Origin: an uncultured Alistipes sp.
GTDB taxonomy: Bacteria; Bacteroidota; Bacteroidia; Bacteroidales; Rikenellaceae
DNA: 40,684 nucleotides
Assembly (NCBI GenBank): GCA_900550375.1
Contig: URRP01000024.1
Span: 1 to 40,684 of the forward strand
Direction: 5' to 3'
Of this stretch, positions 23,652 to 30,965 are shown in pieces. Each line of letters opens with the position of its first letter. Positions within the stretch are counted from its first letter, which is position 1. The position numbers and the translations under genes were made by a program. Below the pieces are notes generated by a model that saw nothing but the letters and a program-made list of their open reading frames with translations, was not told the origin of the DNA and ran no database searches.

Positions 23652-24443
23652 ATGCGATTACCGGGACAGATTCTGTTCATATGGTTCACCCTGCTCCTTA
23701 CGGTGCAGGGTGAACCCGTTTTGGGCGCCCGCACGAAGGTGATTATCCGCCCTGTCGGCGACGTTGTCCCTGAGAACGTTTACGGTCTCTGCGTTCCCGT
23801 ACGGCTTTCGTGCGACGGCGTGCCGGTCTGCATCTACGATGCGCGGCTGCCGGAAGGCGAGTGGGTAGCGTCGTTGTCGGCGGACGAGCTGGCGGCACGG
23901 GGTGTTCGGCTGCTGGGCGATGTATTGCCGTGCTGGCGGCGACGGGAGTTCCGGCTCTTTCTGGAGCTTTGTCCGCCTGACGCCCCGACATTGACACCCG
24001 AACGGCAGGCGGAGCAGGAGTTGATTCTGCAACGGGCCGATTCTGCGGCGTGTGCGGCCTTTGCCGTTGTGTCAGATGGGGCGTGCGGCTGCGTGCAACT
24101 GGCCGAAAAAGCGTTGCAGACGGCCTATGACGCGGGATTCCGGCAGGGCGAGGTCTGGTTGGTCGCCGACGACGCGGAGGTGTTGACCCGTTATGGCGGT
24201 CGGTCGTCCAAAGTCCCCGTCTGTTACCTGTCGCCGGACGGTACGTGTGCCGCCGGTGCGCGGGGCCTGTACCTGCACAGGTCGCGGATCGAATCGAAAG
24301 CCGGTGTAAAACGGCTGCGCCGAGGCGGCCGGCGGGTTGCGGTCTGGGACGTCAACTCGGCCGAGGATGCCGAGGCGGTGCGTGACTGCGGTGTCGATTT
24401 CATCGTGACCGACGACGCAGGGTGGATCGATTCGGAACGATAA
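23652..24443 (+). CDS. Exported GDPD-like protein with degraded active site
   Basis: This 263-residue protein has a signal peptide (LPGQILFIWFTLLLTVQG) and weak resemblance to glycerophosphodiester phosphodiesterases. PENVYGL corresponds to the PENT block, CIYDARLPEG to the HDxxLDR block, and the C-terminal VAVWDVNSAEDAEAVRDCGV then DFIVTDDAG to the end of the TIM barrel. The catalytic HRG is replaced (IIRPVGD), and the second catalytic His is Tyr (YDARL). It is therefore probably not a normal phosphodiesterase and may be a pseudoenzyme or a divergent enzyme. It shares an operon with the oxoamine synthase and is followed by a strong hairpin. The assignment is moderate. Confidence 0.65.
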   Translation: MRLPGQILFIWFTLLLTVQGEPVLGARTKVIIRPVGDVVPENVYGLCVPVRLSCDGVPVCIYDARLPEGEWVASLSADELAARGVRLLGDVLPCWRRREFRLFLELCPPDAPTLTPERQAEQELILQRADSAACAAFAVVSDGACGCVQLAEKALQTAYDAGFRQGEVWLVADDAEVLTRYGGRSSKVPVCYLSPDGTCAAGARGLYLHRSRIESKAGVKRLRRGGRRVAVWDVNSAEDAEAVRDCGVDFIVTDDAGWIDSER

Positions 24444-24448
24444 ACGAA

Positions 24449-24484
24449 AAGGAGGGCTGCAATCTGAAGATTGCAGCCCTCCTT
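24449..24484. terminator. Terminator-like hairpin between convergent genes
   Basis: A perfect 16-bp stem (AAGGAGGGCTGCAATC at 24449-24464 with its complement at 24469-24484) has a TGAA loop. It lies 6 bases after the plus-strand stop and 12 bases before the convergent SGNH-hydrolase stop, so it may serve both. Confidence 0.75.
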
Positions 24485-24496
24485 CGTACCGGTGGT

Positions 24497-25594
24497 TTAG
24501 CGGATGTCGTACTTTTTGAGAATCTTGACGATCTGCGGCTGAATCACTTCCAAAATACGGCCGTGTCCCAGATCGGAGGGATGGGTACCGTCGACGGTCG
24601 CGTCGTGGTCGTCGCCCAGCGGCATTCCCGGATTGAGGAAGTAGATGTTCTTATCCTGTTTGAGCAGTCGCTGCATCCCCGCTTCGGAGGCGGCGCGTTT
24701 CTCGTCTTCGAACTTGCGGACCTTGTCGCTGAAGTTACGGGTCTCGCGCAGCTCGGTCTGGAGGAAAATCAGCGGCGTCGTGGGATGTGCGGCGCGGATC
24801 GTCTTCACGAAGGGTTCGAGCCGCTCCTCGATCTGCTGTGCCGAGGGGTTGGAGAAGCTGTCGAAGAGGAACGCGTCGGCTTCGTACGAGGCAGCGACGT
24901 GCGCGAAGAACTGCTCCATCTTGCATTGGCCGCTGGCGCCGAGATTGATGAATTCGAATCCTGTGGCACGCTCCAGCTGCGCGGGATAGGCCATGCCCGG
25001 ACGGCTGAGTCCCGTTCCGTGGGTGATGCTCGATCCGATCACTACGATTTTGTGGCGGAAGGGGTTGGGTACGGCTTCGATGCGGGCGTCGGCGTCGACG
25101 CCGATCTCAAGCGTTTTCACTTCGTCGAAGAGCGGCAGATAGAGCAGGCACTCCTTCTCGGCGCCGTCCATGTGGTCGACGATCGTCGCTTTGTGTTCGG
25201 CTCCCATCCCGGGGCGGGCGACACCGGCGAAGACCCACTCGCCGTCGCGTTTGATGTAGAGGTCCATGCCTTTTTGGGAGAGTCCCGTCATGTGGGTGCT
25301 GAGCTGGCGGTCGGTCGTCGTCCAGCGGGCGCAGATGCTGCGGCTGTCGGTGCGGAAGACCACGGCGACGCCGGTAGAATAGGTGTAATAACGCCGTACG
25401 GTCTTCGACAGATCGGGGTAGTCGGCCACCTCGACGCGCTGGAAGGGCTGCGTGGTCGGATGCGCCTTGTTCACCAGCGTGAGCGTCGACGCGTCGACGT
25501 ACTTGGGTTCGGGTGCCGGTGCGGCCGAAACCGTGCCGGTACAGAGCACGCAGAGCAGCGTGCCGAGCGAAAACAAGAAGTTTTTCATATCCAT
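24497..25594 (-). CDS. Exported SGNH/GDSL-family hydrolase
   Basis: This protein of about 365 residues starts with a signal peptide (MDMKNFLFSLGTLLCVLCTG; a start at 25588 is equally possible). An N-terminal beta-rich domain of about 160 residues precedes the SGNH hydrolase domain. Its blocks are IVVIGSSITHGTG (catalytic Ser), NLGASGQCKMEQ (Gly/Asn oxyanion block), FDSFSNPSAQQIEERL, and DGTHPSDLGHGRI (catalytic Asp/His). The family includes carbohydrate esterases and lipases; with GH20 next door, glycan de-esterification is plausible but unproven. It is divergent from the GH20 gene with its own promoter at 25622-25629. Confidence 0.88.
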   Translation of the reverse strand: MDMKNFLFSLGTLLCVLCTGTVSAAPAPEPKYVDASTLTLVNKAHPTTQPFQRVEVADYPDLSKTVRRYYTYSTGVAVVFRTDSRSICARWTTTDRQLSTHMTGLSQKGMDLYIKRDGEWVFAGVARPGMGAEHKATIVDHMDGAEKECLLYLPLFDEVKTLEIGVDADARIEAVPNPFRHKIVVIGSSITHGTGLSRPGMAYPAQLERATGFEFINLGASGQCKMEQFFAHVAASYEADAFLFDSFSNPSAQQIEERLEPFVKTIRAAHPTTPLIFLQTELRETRNFSDKVRKFEDEKRAASEAGMQRLLKQDKNIYFLNPGMPLGDDHDATVDGTHPSDLGHGRILEVIQPQIVKILKKYDIR

Positions 25595-25621
25595 TCGATT
25601 GGTTTGGGTTTTTCGTCGATA

Positions 25622-25629
25622 CAAAGATA
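25622..25629 (-). promoter_or_regulatory. -7 element for the SGNH-hydrolase gene
   Basis: The minus strand reads TATCTTTG, a perfect TAnnTTTG match, with TTG about 18 bases further upstream. The predicted leader is roughly 25-30 nt. Confidence 0.6.
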
Positions 25630-25679
25630 GAATTTCGCGGCGAATTGCAATGTCCCTGCGCAGAAATTTTTCCTCCGGT

Positions 25680-25710
25680 TTTGTTCGATTGGGGAAAAAG
25701 GCTATCTTTG
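25680..25710 (+). promoter_or_regulatory. Promoter for the GH20 gene
   Basis: TTTG at 25680-25683, an exact 19-base spacer and TATCTTTG at 25703-25710 give an ideal Bacteroidota promoter. The predicted leader before the ATG at 25760 is about 45 nt. It is divergent from the SGNH-gene promoter about 50 bases away. Confidence 0.8.
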
Positions 25711-25759
25711 TTCAGTACGAAGATACGATCCTTTCAACCCTTAACTTAAAACTACGAAG

Positions 25760-27343
25760 ATGAAACGACTTTTTCTGCTTGTGTGTATGCTGAGCCTCGC
25801 GGCAGCGGCTTCGGCGGCTCCCGAAGTGAACATCGTTCCCAAACCCCTCAGCGTCGAGGCGGGCGACGGTTTCTTTACGGTCGATGCCGCGACGGTCGTC
25901 GTGGTCGGCAAGGACGCCGAACTGCGCCGTGTCGGACAATTGTTCGCCGCGATGATCGAACCTGTGATGACCCGTACGCTCAAGGTGAAGGCGTCGGCCG
26001 ACGGCAGCAAGATCGCCCTTGCGATCGATCCGGCACTCGGCGAGGAGGAGTATCTGCTTCAGGTAACGCCTGCGGGTGTCGATGTACGCGGCGGTTCGCC
26101 CAAAGGGGTGCTCTACGGCCTGCAGAGCCTGCGTCAGCTGGTGATCGAGGGCGAGGGTAGGGTTCCGGCCGTGACGGTGAAGGACAAACCCTATTTCGGT
26201 TATCGCGGCGCGATGCTCGACGTGGTACGGCACTTCGTGCCCGTGGAGGATGTGAAGGCCTTCATCGACATCATTGCCATGCATAAACTCAACCGCTTCC
26301 ATTTCCACCTGACCGACGATCAGGGTTGGCGCATCGAGATCAAGAAATATCCTGAATTGGCCCGTGTGGGTTCCGTTCGCAAGCAGACGCTCGTAGGCAG
26401 CAATCGGAATTCGAACGAGTACGACGGCATACCTCATGGCGGTTATTATACGCAGAAGCAGCTCCGCGACATCGTGCAGTACGCTGCCGACCGCTATATC
26501 GAGGTGATTCCCGAGATCGAGATGCCCGGGCATGGGATGGGTGCGCTGACCGCCTATCCGTGGCTCGGATGCCGCGGTGAGAACTATGAGGTGTGGACAC
26601 GCTGGGGCATCAGCAAAGACGTTTTCTGCGCCGGAAAGGATTCGACTTTCGACTTTTTGCAGAACGTGCTTTCGGAGGTGATCGATCTGTTCCCCTCGGA
26701 ATACATCCACATCGGCGGCGACGAGTGCCCCAAGGTGCGCTGGAAAGAGTGTCCCCTCTGTCAGCAGCGAATGAAGGAGAACGGATTGCAGAGCGAGGAG
26801 GAGTTGCAGAGCTATTTCATGCAACGCATCGAAAAGTGGCTGCACGGTCACGGCCGGAATATTATCGGCTGGGATGAAATCCTGCAGGGCGGAATCTCGA
26901 AGACGGCCACCGTGATGTCGTGGCGCGGCTCGAAGGGCGGTATCGCCGCAGCGAAGGCGGGCAACAAGGTCATCATGGCCCCCAATACCCATTGCTATTT
27001 GGATTATCGCCAGACGGCACAGCAGGAGTACGAACCGCTGGGACCGACGCGAGTGCTCACCATGCGCACGGTCTATGCGCTCGATCCTTACGAGCAGCTG
27101 ACTCCCGACGAGCGGCAGTACATCCTCGGCGTGCAGGGCAACCTCTGGGCCGAGTACATGCCCGATTTTGTCCACGTGAAGCATATGGCGCTGCCCCGTC
27201 TGGCGGCGATCGCCGAGACGGGCTGGGCTTACGACCGCAAGGATTTCGCCGATTTCGGCCGCCGTATGCAGCAGTTCCGCAAGGTGTACGACAGTGCAGG
27301 TTGCAACTATGCGACCTATTTCTTCGAGGGAAAGGACGAGTAA
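25760..27343 (+). CDS. Exported beta-N-acetylhexosaminidase (GH20)
   Basis: This 527-residue enzyme has a signal peptide (MKRLFLLVCMLSLAAAASA), an N-terminal GH20b domain (VNIVPKPLSVEAGDGFFTVD) and a catalytic GH20 barrel from about residue 140. GLQSLRQL, YRGAMLDVVRHFVPVEDVK, KLNRFHFHLTDDQGWRIEI and the catalytic Asp-Glu pair in HIGGDECPK (Asp321-Glu322) are diagnostic. GVQGNLWAEYM near the C-terminus completes the active site. It releases terminal GlcNAc or GalNAc from glycans, such as host mucin or glycoprotein chains, in the periplasm or at the surface. It has its own strong promoter and is divergent from the SGNH hydrolase gene. Confidence 0.95.
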   Translation: MKRLFLLVCMLSLAAAASAAPEVNIVPKPLSVEAGDGFFTVDAATVVVVGKDAELRRVGQLFAAMIEPVMTRTLKVKASADGSKIALAIDPALGEEEYLLQVTPAGVDVRGGSPKGVLYGLQSLRQLVIEGEGRVPAVTVKDKPYFGYRGAMLDVVRHFVPVEDVKAFIDIIAMHKLNRFHFHLTDDQGWRIEIKKYPELARVGSVRKQTLVGSNRNSNEYDGIPHGGYYTQKQLRDIVQYAADRYIEVIPEIEMPGHGMGALTAYPWLGCRGENYEVWTRWGISKDVFCAGKDSTFDFLQNVLSEVIDLFPSEYIHIGGDECPKVRWKECPLCQQRMKENGLQSEEELQSYFMQRIEKWLHGHGRNIIGWDEILQGGISKTATVMSWRGSKGGIAAAKAGNKVIMAPNTHCYLDYRQTAQQEYEPLGPTRVLTMRTVYALDPYEQLTPDERQYILGVQGNLWAEYMPDFVHVKHMALPRLAAIAETGWAYDRKDFADFGRRMQQFRKVYDSAGCNYATYFFEGKDE

Positions 27344-27361
27344 CCGTTTCGCCTGCGGACG

Positions 27362-27383
27362 GGATGCGCATCGATGCGCATCC
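27362..27383. other. 22-bp palindrome after the GH20 gene
   Basis: GGATGCGCATCGATGCGCATCC is a perfect inverted repeat (an 11-base half-site and its reverse complement), 18 bases after the GH20 stop. It may be a weak terminator (followed by TGTTTGC) or a protein-binding site. Confidence 0.5.
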
Positions 27384-27443
27384 TGTTTGCGGGAGATTCG
27401 CGGGAATCGAACGATGCGATCGATTATTTAACGACGAGTTGTA

Positions 27444-27938
27444 ATGAAATATCTGTTTTACCTCCTGCTGGCCCTTTCGCTGGTCGCTTGTAAGAAGGAC
27501 GAAGACCCGGGATTGTCGCGCGAGGAGTTTTTGAACCTCTTCCCCCTGCATCAGCAGGGCGAGGAGTATGTCGAGCCGTTCTACGTGCGGTTTTACTACC
27601 CCAGCGGCAGCTGCCTGCTCTTTCCGACCAATATCCTCGGCGAGCGTCCTGCGGCGCCGGTGCAATACCTGTTTCTGCATCTGGAAGGCGCCGATGTTCC
27701 GCCCGTGAGTCTGATCGACCGGGCCTACGGCGTCGATTGCGCTTCGGCGACGACCGCTCTGAGCTTTTTACCCAGTGCCGCCGGAGGAAACTATCTGGTT
27801 GCCGATTTCAGATACCGATATGCCGCCGAGCAGAGTACGCAGATCGGAGAACGTGTCGGCGATTGGCGCATCGTATGGGGCGTGCAGCGGCAGTATAAGT
27901 ACAACGGGAAACTTTATCCGCGTATCGAATTTCAGTAG
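27444..27938 (+). CDS. Uncharacterised lipoprotein
   Basis: This 164-residue protein starts with a lipoprotein signal (MKYLFYLLLALSLVAC, lipidated Cys at about residue 16, followed by KKDED). The mature part is beta-rich with no motif I recognise (FYVRFYYPSGSCLLFPTNIL, LVADFRYRYAAEQSTQIGER). It ends near WRIVWGVQRQYKYNGKL. It lies 100 bases after the GH20 gene on the same strand, separated by the palindrome at 27362, so co-transcription is uncertain. The acidic residues after the Cys would be compatible with surface export in this phylum, but that is inference. Confidence 0.75.
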   Translation: MKYLFYLLLALSLVACKKDEDPGLSREEFLNLFPLHQQGEEYVEPFYVRFYYPSGSCLLFPTNILGERPAAPVQYLFLHLEGADVPPVSLIDRAYGVDCASATTALSFLPSAAGGNYLVADFRYRYAAEQSTQIGERVGDWRIVWGVQRQYKYNGKLYPRIEFQ

Positions 27939-28014
27939 CGGCCCCTGCGGTTCGTGCGCGGGGGCTGCGGTTGGTTGCGGAGTCCTGCGATTAGCGACTT
28001 TTTTTGCTGAAAAT

Positions 28015-28045
28015 TTTGCAGAATAAAAATTTCGACTTATCTTTG
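28015..28045 (+). promoter_or_regulatory. Promoter for tRNA-Gly
   Basis: TTTG at 28015-28018, a 19-base spacer and TATCTTTG at 28038-28045 match the Bacteroidota consensus closely. A GCCCCG/CGGGGT hairpin precursor segment lies between it and the tRNA. Confidence 0.75.
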
Positions 28046-28086
28046 CCGACGCAAAAAGCCCCGAACGGGGTCATCGGTAACAGATT

Positions 28087-28159
28087 GCGGAAATAGCTCA
28101 GTTGGTAGAGCGCAACCTTGCCAAGGTTGAGGTCGCGGGTCCGAGTCCCGTTTTCCGCT
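28087..28159 (+). tRNA. tRNA-Gly (anticodon GCC)
   Basis: The 73-nt cloverleaf folds completely. The acceptor stem pairs GCGGAAA with TTTCCGC, the D-arm is GCTC/GAGC, and the anticodon stem is CAACC/GGTTG with loop TTGCCAA (anticodon GCC). The variable loop is AGGTC and the T-arm is GCGGG/CCCGT with loop TCCGAGT. CCA is not encoded. Its 3' end borders a mobile-element remnant, fitting its use as an integration site. Confidence 0.97.
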
Positions 28160-28164
28160 CTGAG

Positions 28165-28201
28165 AATCAGTAACTTACAGAAATGAGGTTGCTGATTTTT
28201 T
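28165..28201 (+). terminator. Terminator after tRNA-Gly
   Basis: The arms AATCAGTAACTT (28165-28176) and AGGTTGCTGATT (28186-28197) pair with two G-U pairs and are followed by a run of six T residues. It ends the monocistronic tRNA transcript. Confidence 0.8.
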
Positions 28202-28249
28202 GTTTACATACGGTAGAAAAAGAGGGCTGAAACAGCCTTTCCACGGCTC

Positions 28250-28294
28250 TGCCTCCCCATTGCCTCCCCATTGCCTCTCCATTAAACTCCCCAT
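28250..28294 (+). repeat. Short tandem repeat downstream of tRNA-Gly
   Basis: Four adjacent units occur: TGCCTCCCCAT, TGCCTCCCCAT, TGCCTCTCCAT and TAAACTCCCCAT. The position between the tRNA and a truncated integrase suggests arm-type integrase-binding sites near an att site, but that is inference. Confidence 0.7.
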
Positions 28295-28335
28295 TGGAAA
28301 TGTGTTTTTCCTCCTGCATCTAACGATGCAAAACA

Positions 28336-28488
28336 ATGATTTTCAGAGTAATACTCCGCAAGGATGTAATCTGTAAGAACAACACCAGCCCTTTATGCCT
28401 GCTTTTCTTCCATGATAACCGCAAAAAATCGGTTGGCTTGGGTGTATCAGTATCCCGTGAATACGGGATGCACAAGCACAAAAGATAA
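28336..28488 (+). pseudogene. Truncated tyrosine integrase N-terminus
   Basis: This 50-codon frame begins MIFRVILRKDVICKNNTSPL and continues with FFHDNRKKSVGLGVSVSREY before a TAA. This is the Arm-DNA-binding N-terminal domain of Bacteroidota tyrosine recombinases (pattern: ILRKD ... SPLxLxFxxxxRKxxxLGVSV). The catalytic domain is entirely missing, so it cannot be active. It lies 177 bases after the tRNA-Gly 3' end, the classic position for such an integrase, and its reading frame continues without shift into the RHS fragment that follows. Confidence 0.7.
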
Positions 28489-28737
28489 CGGACGACTGCC
28501 CCGACAGGGACGATCTTCAGTCTGCTAGACTATGGAGCGCGCATGTACAATCCCTATTTGGGACGTTGGTTCTGTGCTGACCCAGCCATGCAACTGCTTA
28601 ATCCCTATGCTTTCTGTGGAAACAATCCGATTGTAAATGTAGATCCGGACGGAGAGTTTTTTCTCACCATTTTGTCCGCTATATTCTGTCCGGCTTTACT
28701 TCCTGCCGCCATGGGAATTGATATGAGTACGATGTAA
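28489..28737 (+). pseudogene. RHS repeat-associated core fragment
   Basis: This in-frame segment reads LLDYGARMYNPYLGRWFCAD, then LNPYAFCGNNPIVNVDPDGE, which is the RHS repeat-associated core found just before the variable C-terminus of RHS/YD-repeat proteins. The thousands of bases that should encode the YD-repeat shell are missing. A TAA at 28735-28737 then interrupts the frame. A start at the internal ATG (28543) would give only a 64-residue peptide. It is best read as a remnant. Confidence 0.82.
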
Positions 28738-28743
28738 GGAGGA

Positions 28744-29514
28744 ATGAGATCTTTTGCTCAGGGAGATTCATTCTGGAGCGGGGCATGGAAAGGTGCTCTG
28801 ACAGGATTTGCTTCGACAGGATTGTCCGTAATCGGCGGCAGCGGAATGAGCTTTGCTGGGAATTTAGGATTGGGTATTGCCGAGGGCGCTGCGGTCGGAG
28901 CTTTGGATGCCGCTCTATGGGGTGGTAATATCGGTAACGGGATGTTAAGCGGAGCTGGTGCTACAGCCCTTTTAACGACTGTAACGTCTGAAAACATGTC
29001 GAATCTTTCTCGAGGTGAAGGATTCAAGACCAACAGTCGTGTTTTTGATCAAATGATAGGCAGGGGGACCGGAAAACAGGATATTCTCGATTATTTTGGA
29101 TTTAAGGGTGAATATAATCCGAATGTCATCTCTGCGGGATATGATACTGGCGCTGGGAATTATTGGGGTGTTACAAGAGCTGACGGAACAATTAATTACG
29201 GGAATAACGCTTTTGAAAATTATGCGACATTGAAAGGTACATACATAAAGGAGACATATCATTCGAGAAAAGTCCTTAGTGGAGAAAAATATACGGCTAT
29301 GCCTGCGGGTTCTCCTAAATCAATGAATTTGCATCTCGAGGAAATGAATGGATATAATTATGCATATAGAAAACAAGGCTTGTTCTCCGGGCATTCCATC
29401 CCGTTTGAGACGAGCGTACATCGATTTACAGATGAATTGACGCTGTTTGAAATTCCATTTAAACCTCTTCCAAGCCACTCCAGCTGGATATATAAAATAC
29501 CGAGACGATGGTAA
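28744..29514 (+). CDS. RHS C-terminal (candidate polymorphic toxin) domain, separated by a stop
   Basis: This 256-residue frame continues the RHS fragment in the same frame, with only TAA-GGA-GGA between them; a single substitution in that stop would rejoin them. The N-terminal half is the Gly/Ala-rich post-core segment typical of RHS proteins (FWSGAWKGALTGFASTG, MLSGAGATALLTTVT). The C-terminal half (GYDTGAGNYWGVTRADGTIN, LHLEEMNGYNYAYRKQGLFS, ending WIYKIPRRW) is a variable domain I cannot name and may be an effector or toxin. AGGAGG just before the ATG at 28744 could act as a ribosome site. The next gene overlaps its stop by 7 bases. It may be a decayed gene. Confidence 0.65.
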   Translation: MRSFAQGDSFWSGAWKGALTGFASTGLSVIGGSGMSFAGNLGLGIAEGAAVGALDAALWGGNIGNGMLSGAGATALLTTVTSENMSNLSRGEGFKTNSRVFDQMIGRGTGKQDILDYFGFKGEYNPNVISAGYDTGAGNYWGVTRADGTINYGNNAFENYATLKGTYIKETYHSRKVLSGEKYTAMPAGSPKSMNLHLEEMNGYNYAYRKQGLFSGHSIPFETSVHRFTDELTLFEIPFKPLPSHSSWIYKIPRRW

Positions 29515-29963
29515 AACAAATTGTATTTCTACTGATCTTTATTTTCAGTCAGCAGTTTGCACTTAAAGCACAAACTGAAGAAGTTATTTCAAACTGCACA
29601 ATGATGGTTATTTCAAGCGGCCCCACATTCAATGGCGACCTCAAGAAATTCATCCAGAAAAACGTCCGATATCCGGCAACAGCAATCCGTGATTCTATCG
29701 AGGGGTGTGTTGTGGTTCAGTTTGCAATCGACACGTTAGGGCAAACACAGGAGCATCATGTCATAAAAAGCATTCGTGAAGATCTGGATAAGGAAGCGTT
29801 GAGAGTTGCTCGTCTTATAAAATTCGACGTTCCGGCTCGACAGCGGGCAAAAGCAGTACCAGTTAATTATTACGTCATACCTGTTGATTTTCAGTTGGGT
29901 CAAGACGATATAAATACCAAAGCAAGAATAAAGAAGCAACGGGGAAAGAATATCTCATTATGA
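29508..29963 (+). CDS. Exported TonB C-terminal-domain protein, candidate immunity partner
   Basis: This 151-residue protein has a signal peptide (MVKQIVFLLIFIFSQQFALK) and then a TonB_C-like fold. The typical pattern is FIQKNVRYPATAIRDSIEGC, VVVQFAIDTLGQTQEHHVIK, DKEALRVARLI and VPVNYYVIPVDF. There is no Pro-rich linker or other TonB domain, so it is not a usual energy transducer. Its ATG overlaps the upstream RHS C-terminal stop (ATGGTAA), implying translational coupling; by position it could be the immunity protein of that toxin, but that is inference. Its stop overlaps the start of a decayed lipoprotein gene (ATGA). Confidence 0.75.
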   Translation: MVKQIVFLLIFIFSQQFALKAQTEEVISNCTMMVISSGPTFNGDLKKFIQKNVRYPATAIRDSIEGCVVVQFAIDTLGQTQEHHVIKSIREDLDKEALRVARLIKFDVPARQRAKAVPVNYYVIPVDFQLGQDDINTKARIKKQRGKNISL

Positions 29964-30242
29964 AAACCTAAAATTCAGTATCGTTTGTTACTCTCTTATC
30001 CTCCTGTTTTGCGCCAAGCGGATAAGAAGGAAGAGTTCGCTCGTAAAAATGGATATCGCATTGAACCGACACAACAACTTATTCAAGAACGTACATATGC
30101 GAGTAAATATTCCACTGGACGACATGATGTGACATTTGAAAATGGCACACAGGATATTGTCAATGAGAAATATGGAATCATTCCACATAATATGCGGATG
30201 GAGGGAAAAAGGAATTTGATGCAAACATTTTTCGAGTATTAA
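29960..30242 (+). pseudogene. Decayed small lipoprotein gene
   Basis: An ATG at 29960 overlaps the preceding stop (ATGA). The frame gives MKT, a TAA, then SVSFVTLLSSCFAPSG, which looks like a lipoprotein signal with lipobox LSSC. The second part is in a shifted frame (ADKKEEFARKNGYRIEPTQQ, TYASKYSTGRHDVTFENGTQ, ending MQTFFEY). Both a nonsense and a frameshift mutation are needed to explain this, so I call it a pseudogene. I do not recognise the family. It belongs to the RHS-associated cassette by position. Confidence 0.5.
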
Positions 30243-30448
30243 TGGGATGAATGGCAGAAACATAATTGAAAGAGTTTATTCATCTTCCCAAGAGAAGAAT
30301 AATGTAGTGTCGCTATGGGTACGATCCTCACCGTTGGGAAAGCGATGTCGGGAGAACATAATTACGTTAACACCTCTGTATATTCAACTTGGGAATCATA
30401 TATAAAAGCAACTAATGGTAATGGAGAATTGTAAAAATACCGATACCG
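30243..30448 (+). other. AT-rich remnant stretch
   Basis: No intact gene is seen. A 39-codon frame at 30315-30434 (MGTILTVGKAMSGEHNYVNT, then STWESYIKATNGNGEL) and an overlapping frame reading RYGYDPHRWESDVGR look like broken coding DNA of the same cassette. The base composition is much richer in A and T than the flanking chromosome. Confidence 0.4.
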
Positions 30449-30826
30449 ATGAAAAATACTCTATTACTTTGCATCACACGATTAGTACTGACATCGTGCA
30501 TTAGAAGAGGAATTACAATTACTAAAGACGTAATTGAAATCTACGATTATTCAAAAAGTTTTTACCCTGAAATAGATGTCCATTTTTTACCGGATTTAAC
30601 TTCAGGAAAGCTACTTTATTTGGATTGTTAAATCCCGCTGCATAGTCGTACTTATCCAAGAACAATCCGTGTATTAATGCAATATCCGAAATCCAAAATG
30701 GATAGTATTCGGATCAATTCCTATACAAGTCGGGAATAGTCGTTTCAGGATGAACATTTATTGGTTCTGGATTATGATCCCAAGATTCATACCCACTTTA
30801 AGAATCTGAAATCCACGAAGGCCGCA
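30449..30826 (+). pseudogene. Decayed lipoprotein gene with two in-frame stops
   Basis: The frame starts MKNTLLLCITRLVLTSC, a lipoprotein signal, and reads YDYSKSFYPEIDVHFLPDLT to a TAA at 30629-30631. It then continues in the same frame as IPLHSRTYPRTIRVLMQYPK to a TAG at 30737-30739, and again in the same frame as FQDEHLLVLDYDPKIHTHFK. The uninterrupted protein-like composition across both stops shows a once-intact gene of about 125 codons. The family is not recognised. It is the last element of the cassette before the terminator at 30844. Confidence 0.6.
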
Positions 30827-30843
30827 TTTTTCTCTCGGCGGAG

Positions 30844-30883
30844 AAGATGCAGGGGCGGGATGAGCTCGTTCCTGCATCTTTTT
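30844..30883 (+). terminator. Terminator at the end of the RHS cassette
   Basis: The arms AAGATGCAGG (30844-30853) and CCTGCATCTT (30871-30880) are followed by TTT, giving a U-run of five. The loop is 17 bases. It ends the plus-strand cassette. Confidence 0.65.
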
Positions 30884-30918
30884 CGAAGCGGAACGACTGT
30901 GTACAGGCTCACGAAAGA

Positions 30919-30944
30919 ACCGGCGGAGTGGAATTCCCGCCGGT
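30919..30944 (-). terminator. Terminator-like hairpin after tatA
   Basis: The arms ACCGGCGG (30919-30926) and CCGCCGGT (30937-30944) pair. On the minus strand the stem is followed by TCTTTCGTG. It lies about 22 bases after the tatA stop and closes the eight-gene operon. Confidence 0.6.
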
Positions 30945-30965
30945 GGCGAATGGTCTGCTGCGCCG

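Noticed and set aside
24422..25630. A 402-codon plus-strand frame opposite the SGNH hydrolase
   Set aside because: It is antisense to a recognised enzyme with signal peptide and catalytic blocks.
27362..27383. Palindrome as a CRISPR or mobile-element end
   Set aside because: It is a single copy with no spacer array, flanking repeats or transposase; a terminator or operator is more likely.
29508..29963. A true TonB energy transducer
   Set aside because: It has a cleavable-type signal peptide instead of a stable anchor, no Pro-rich linker and no ExbB/ExbD neighbours.
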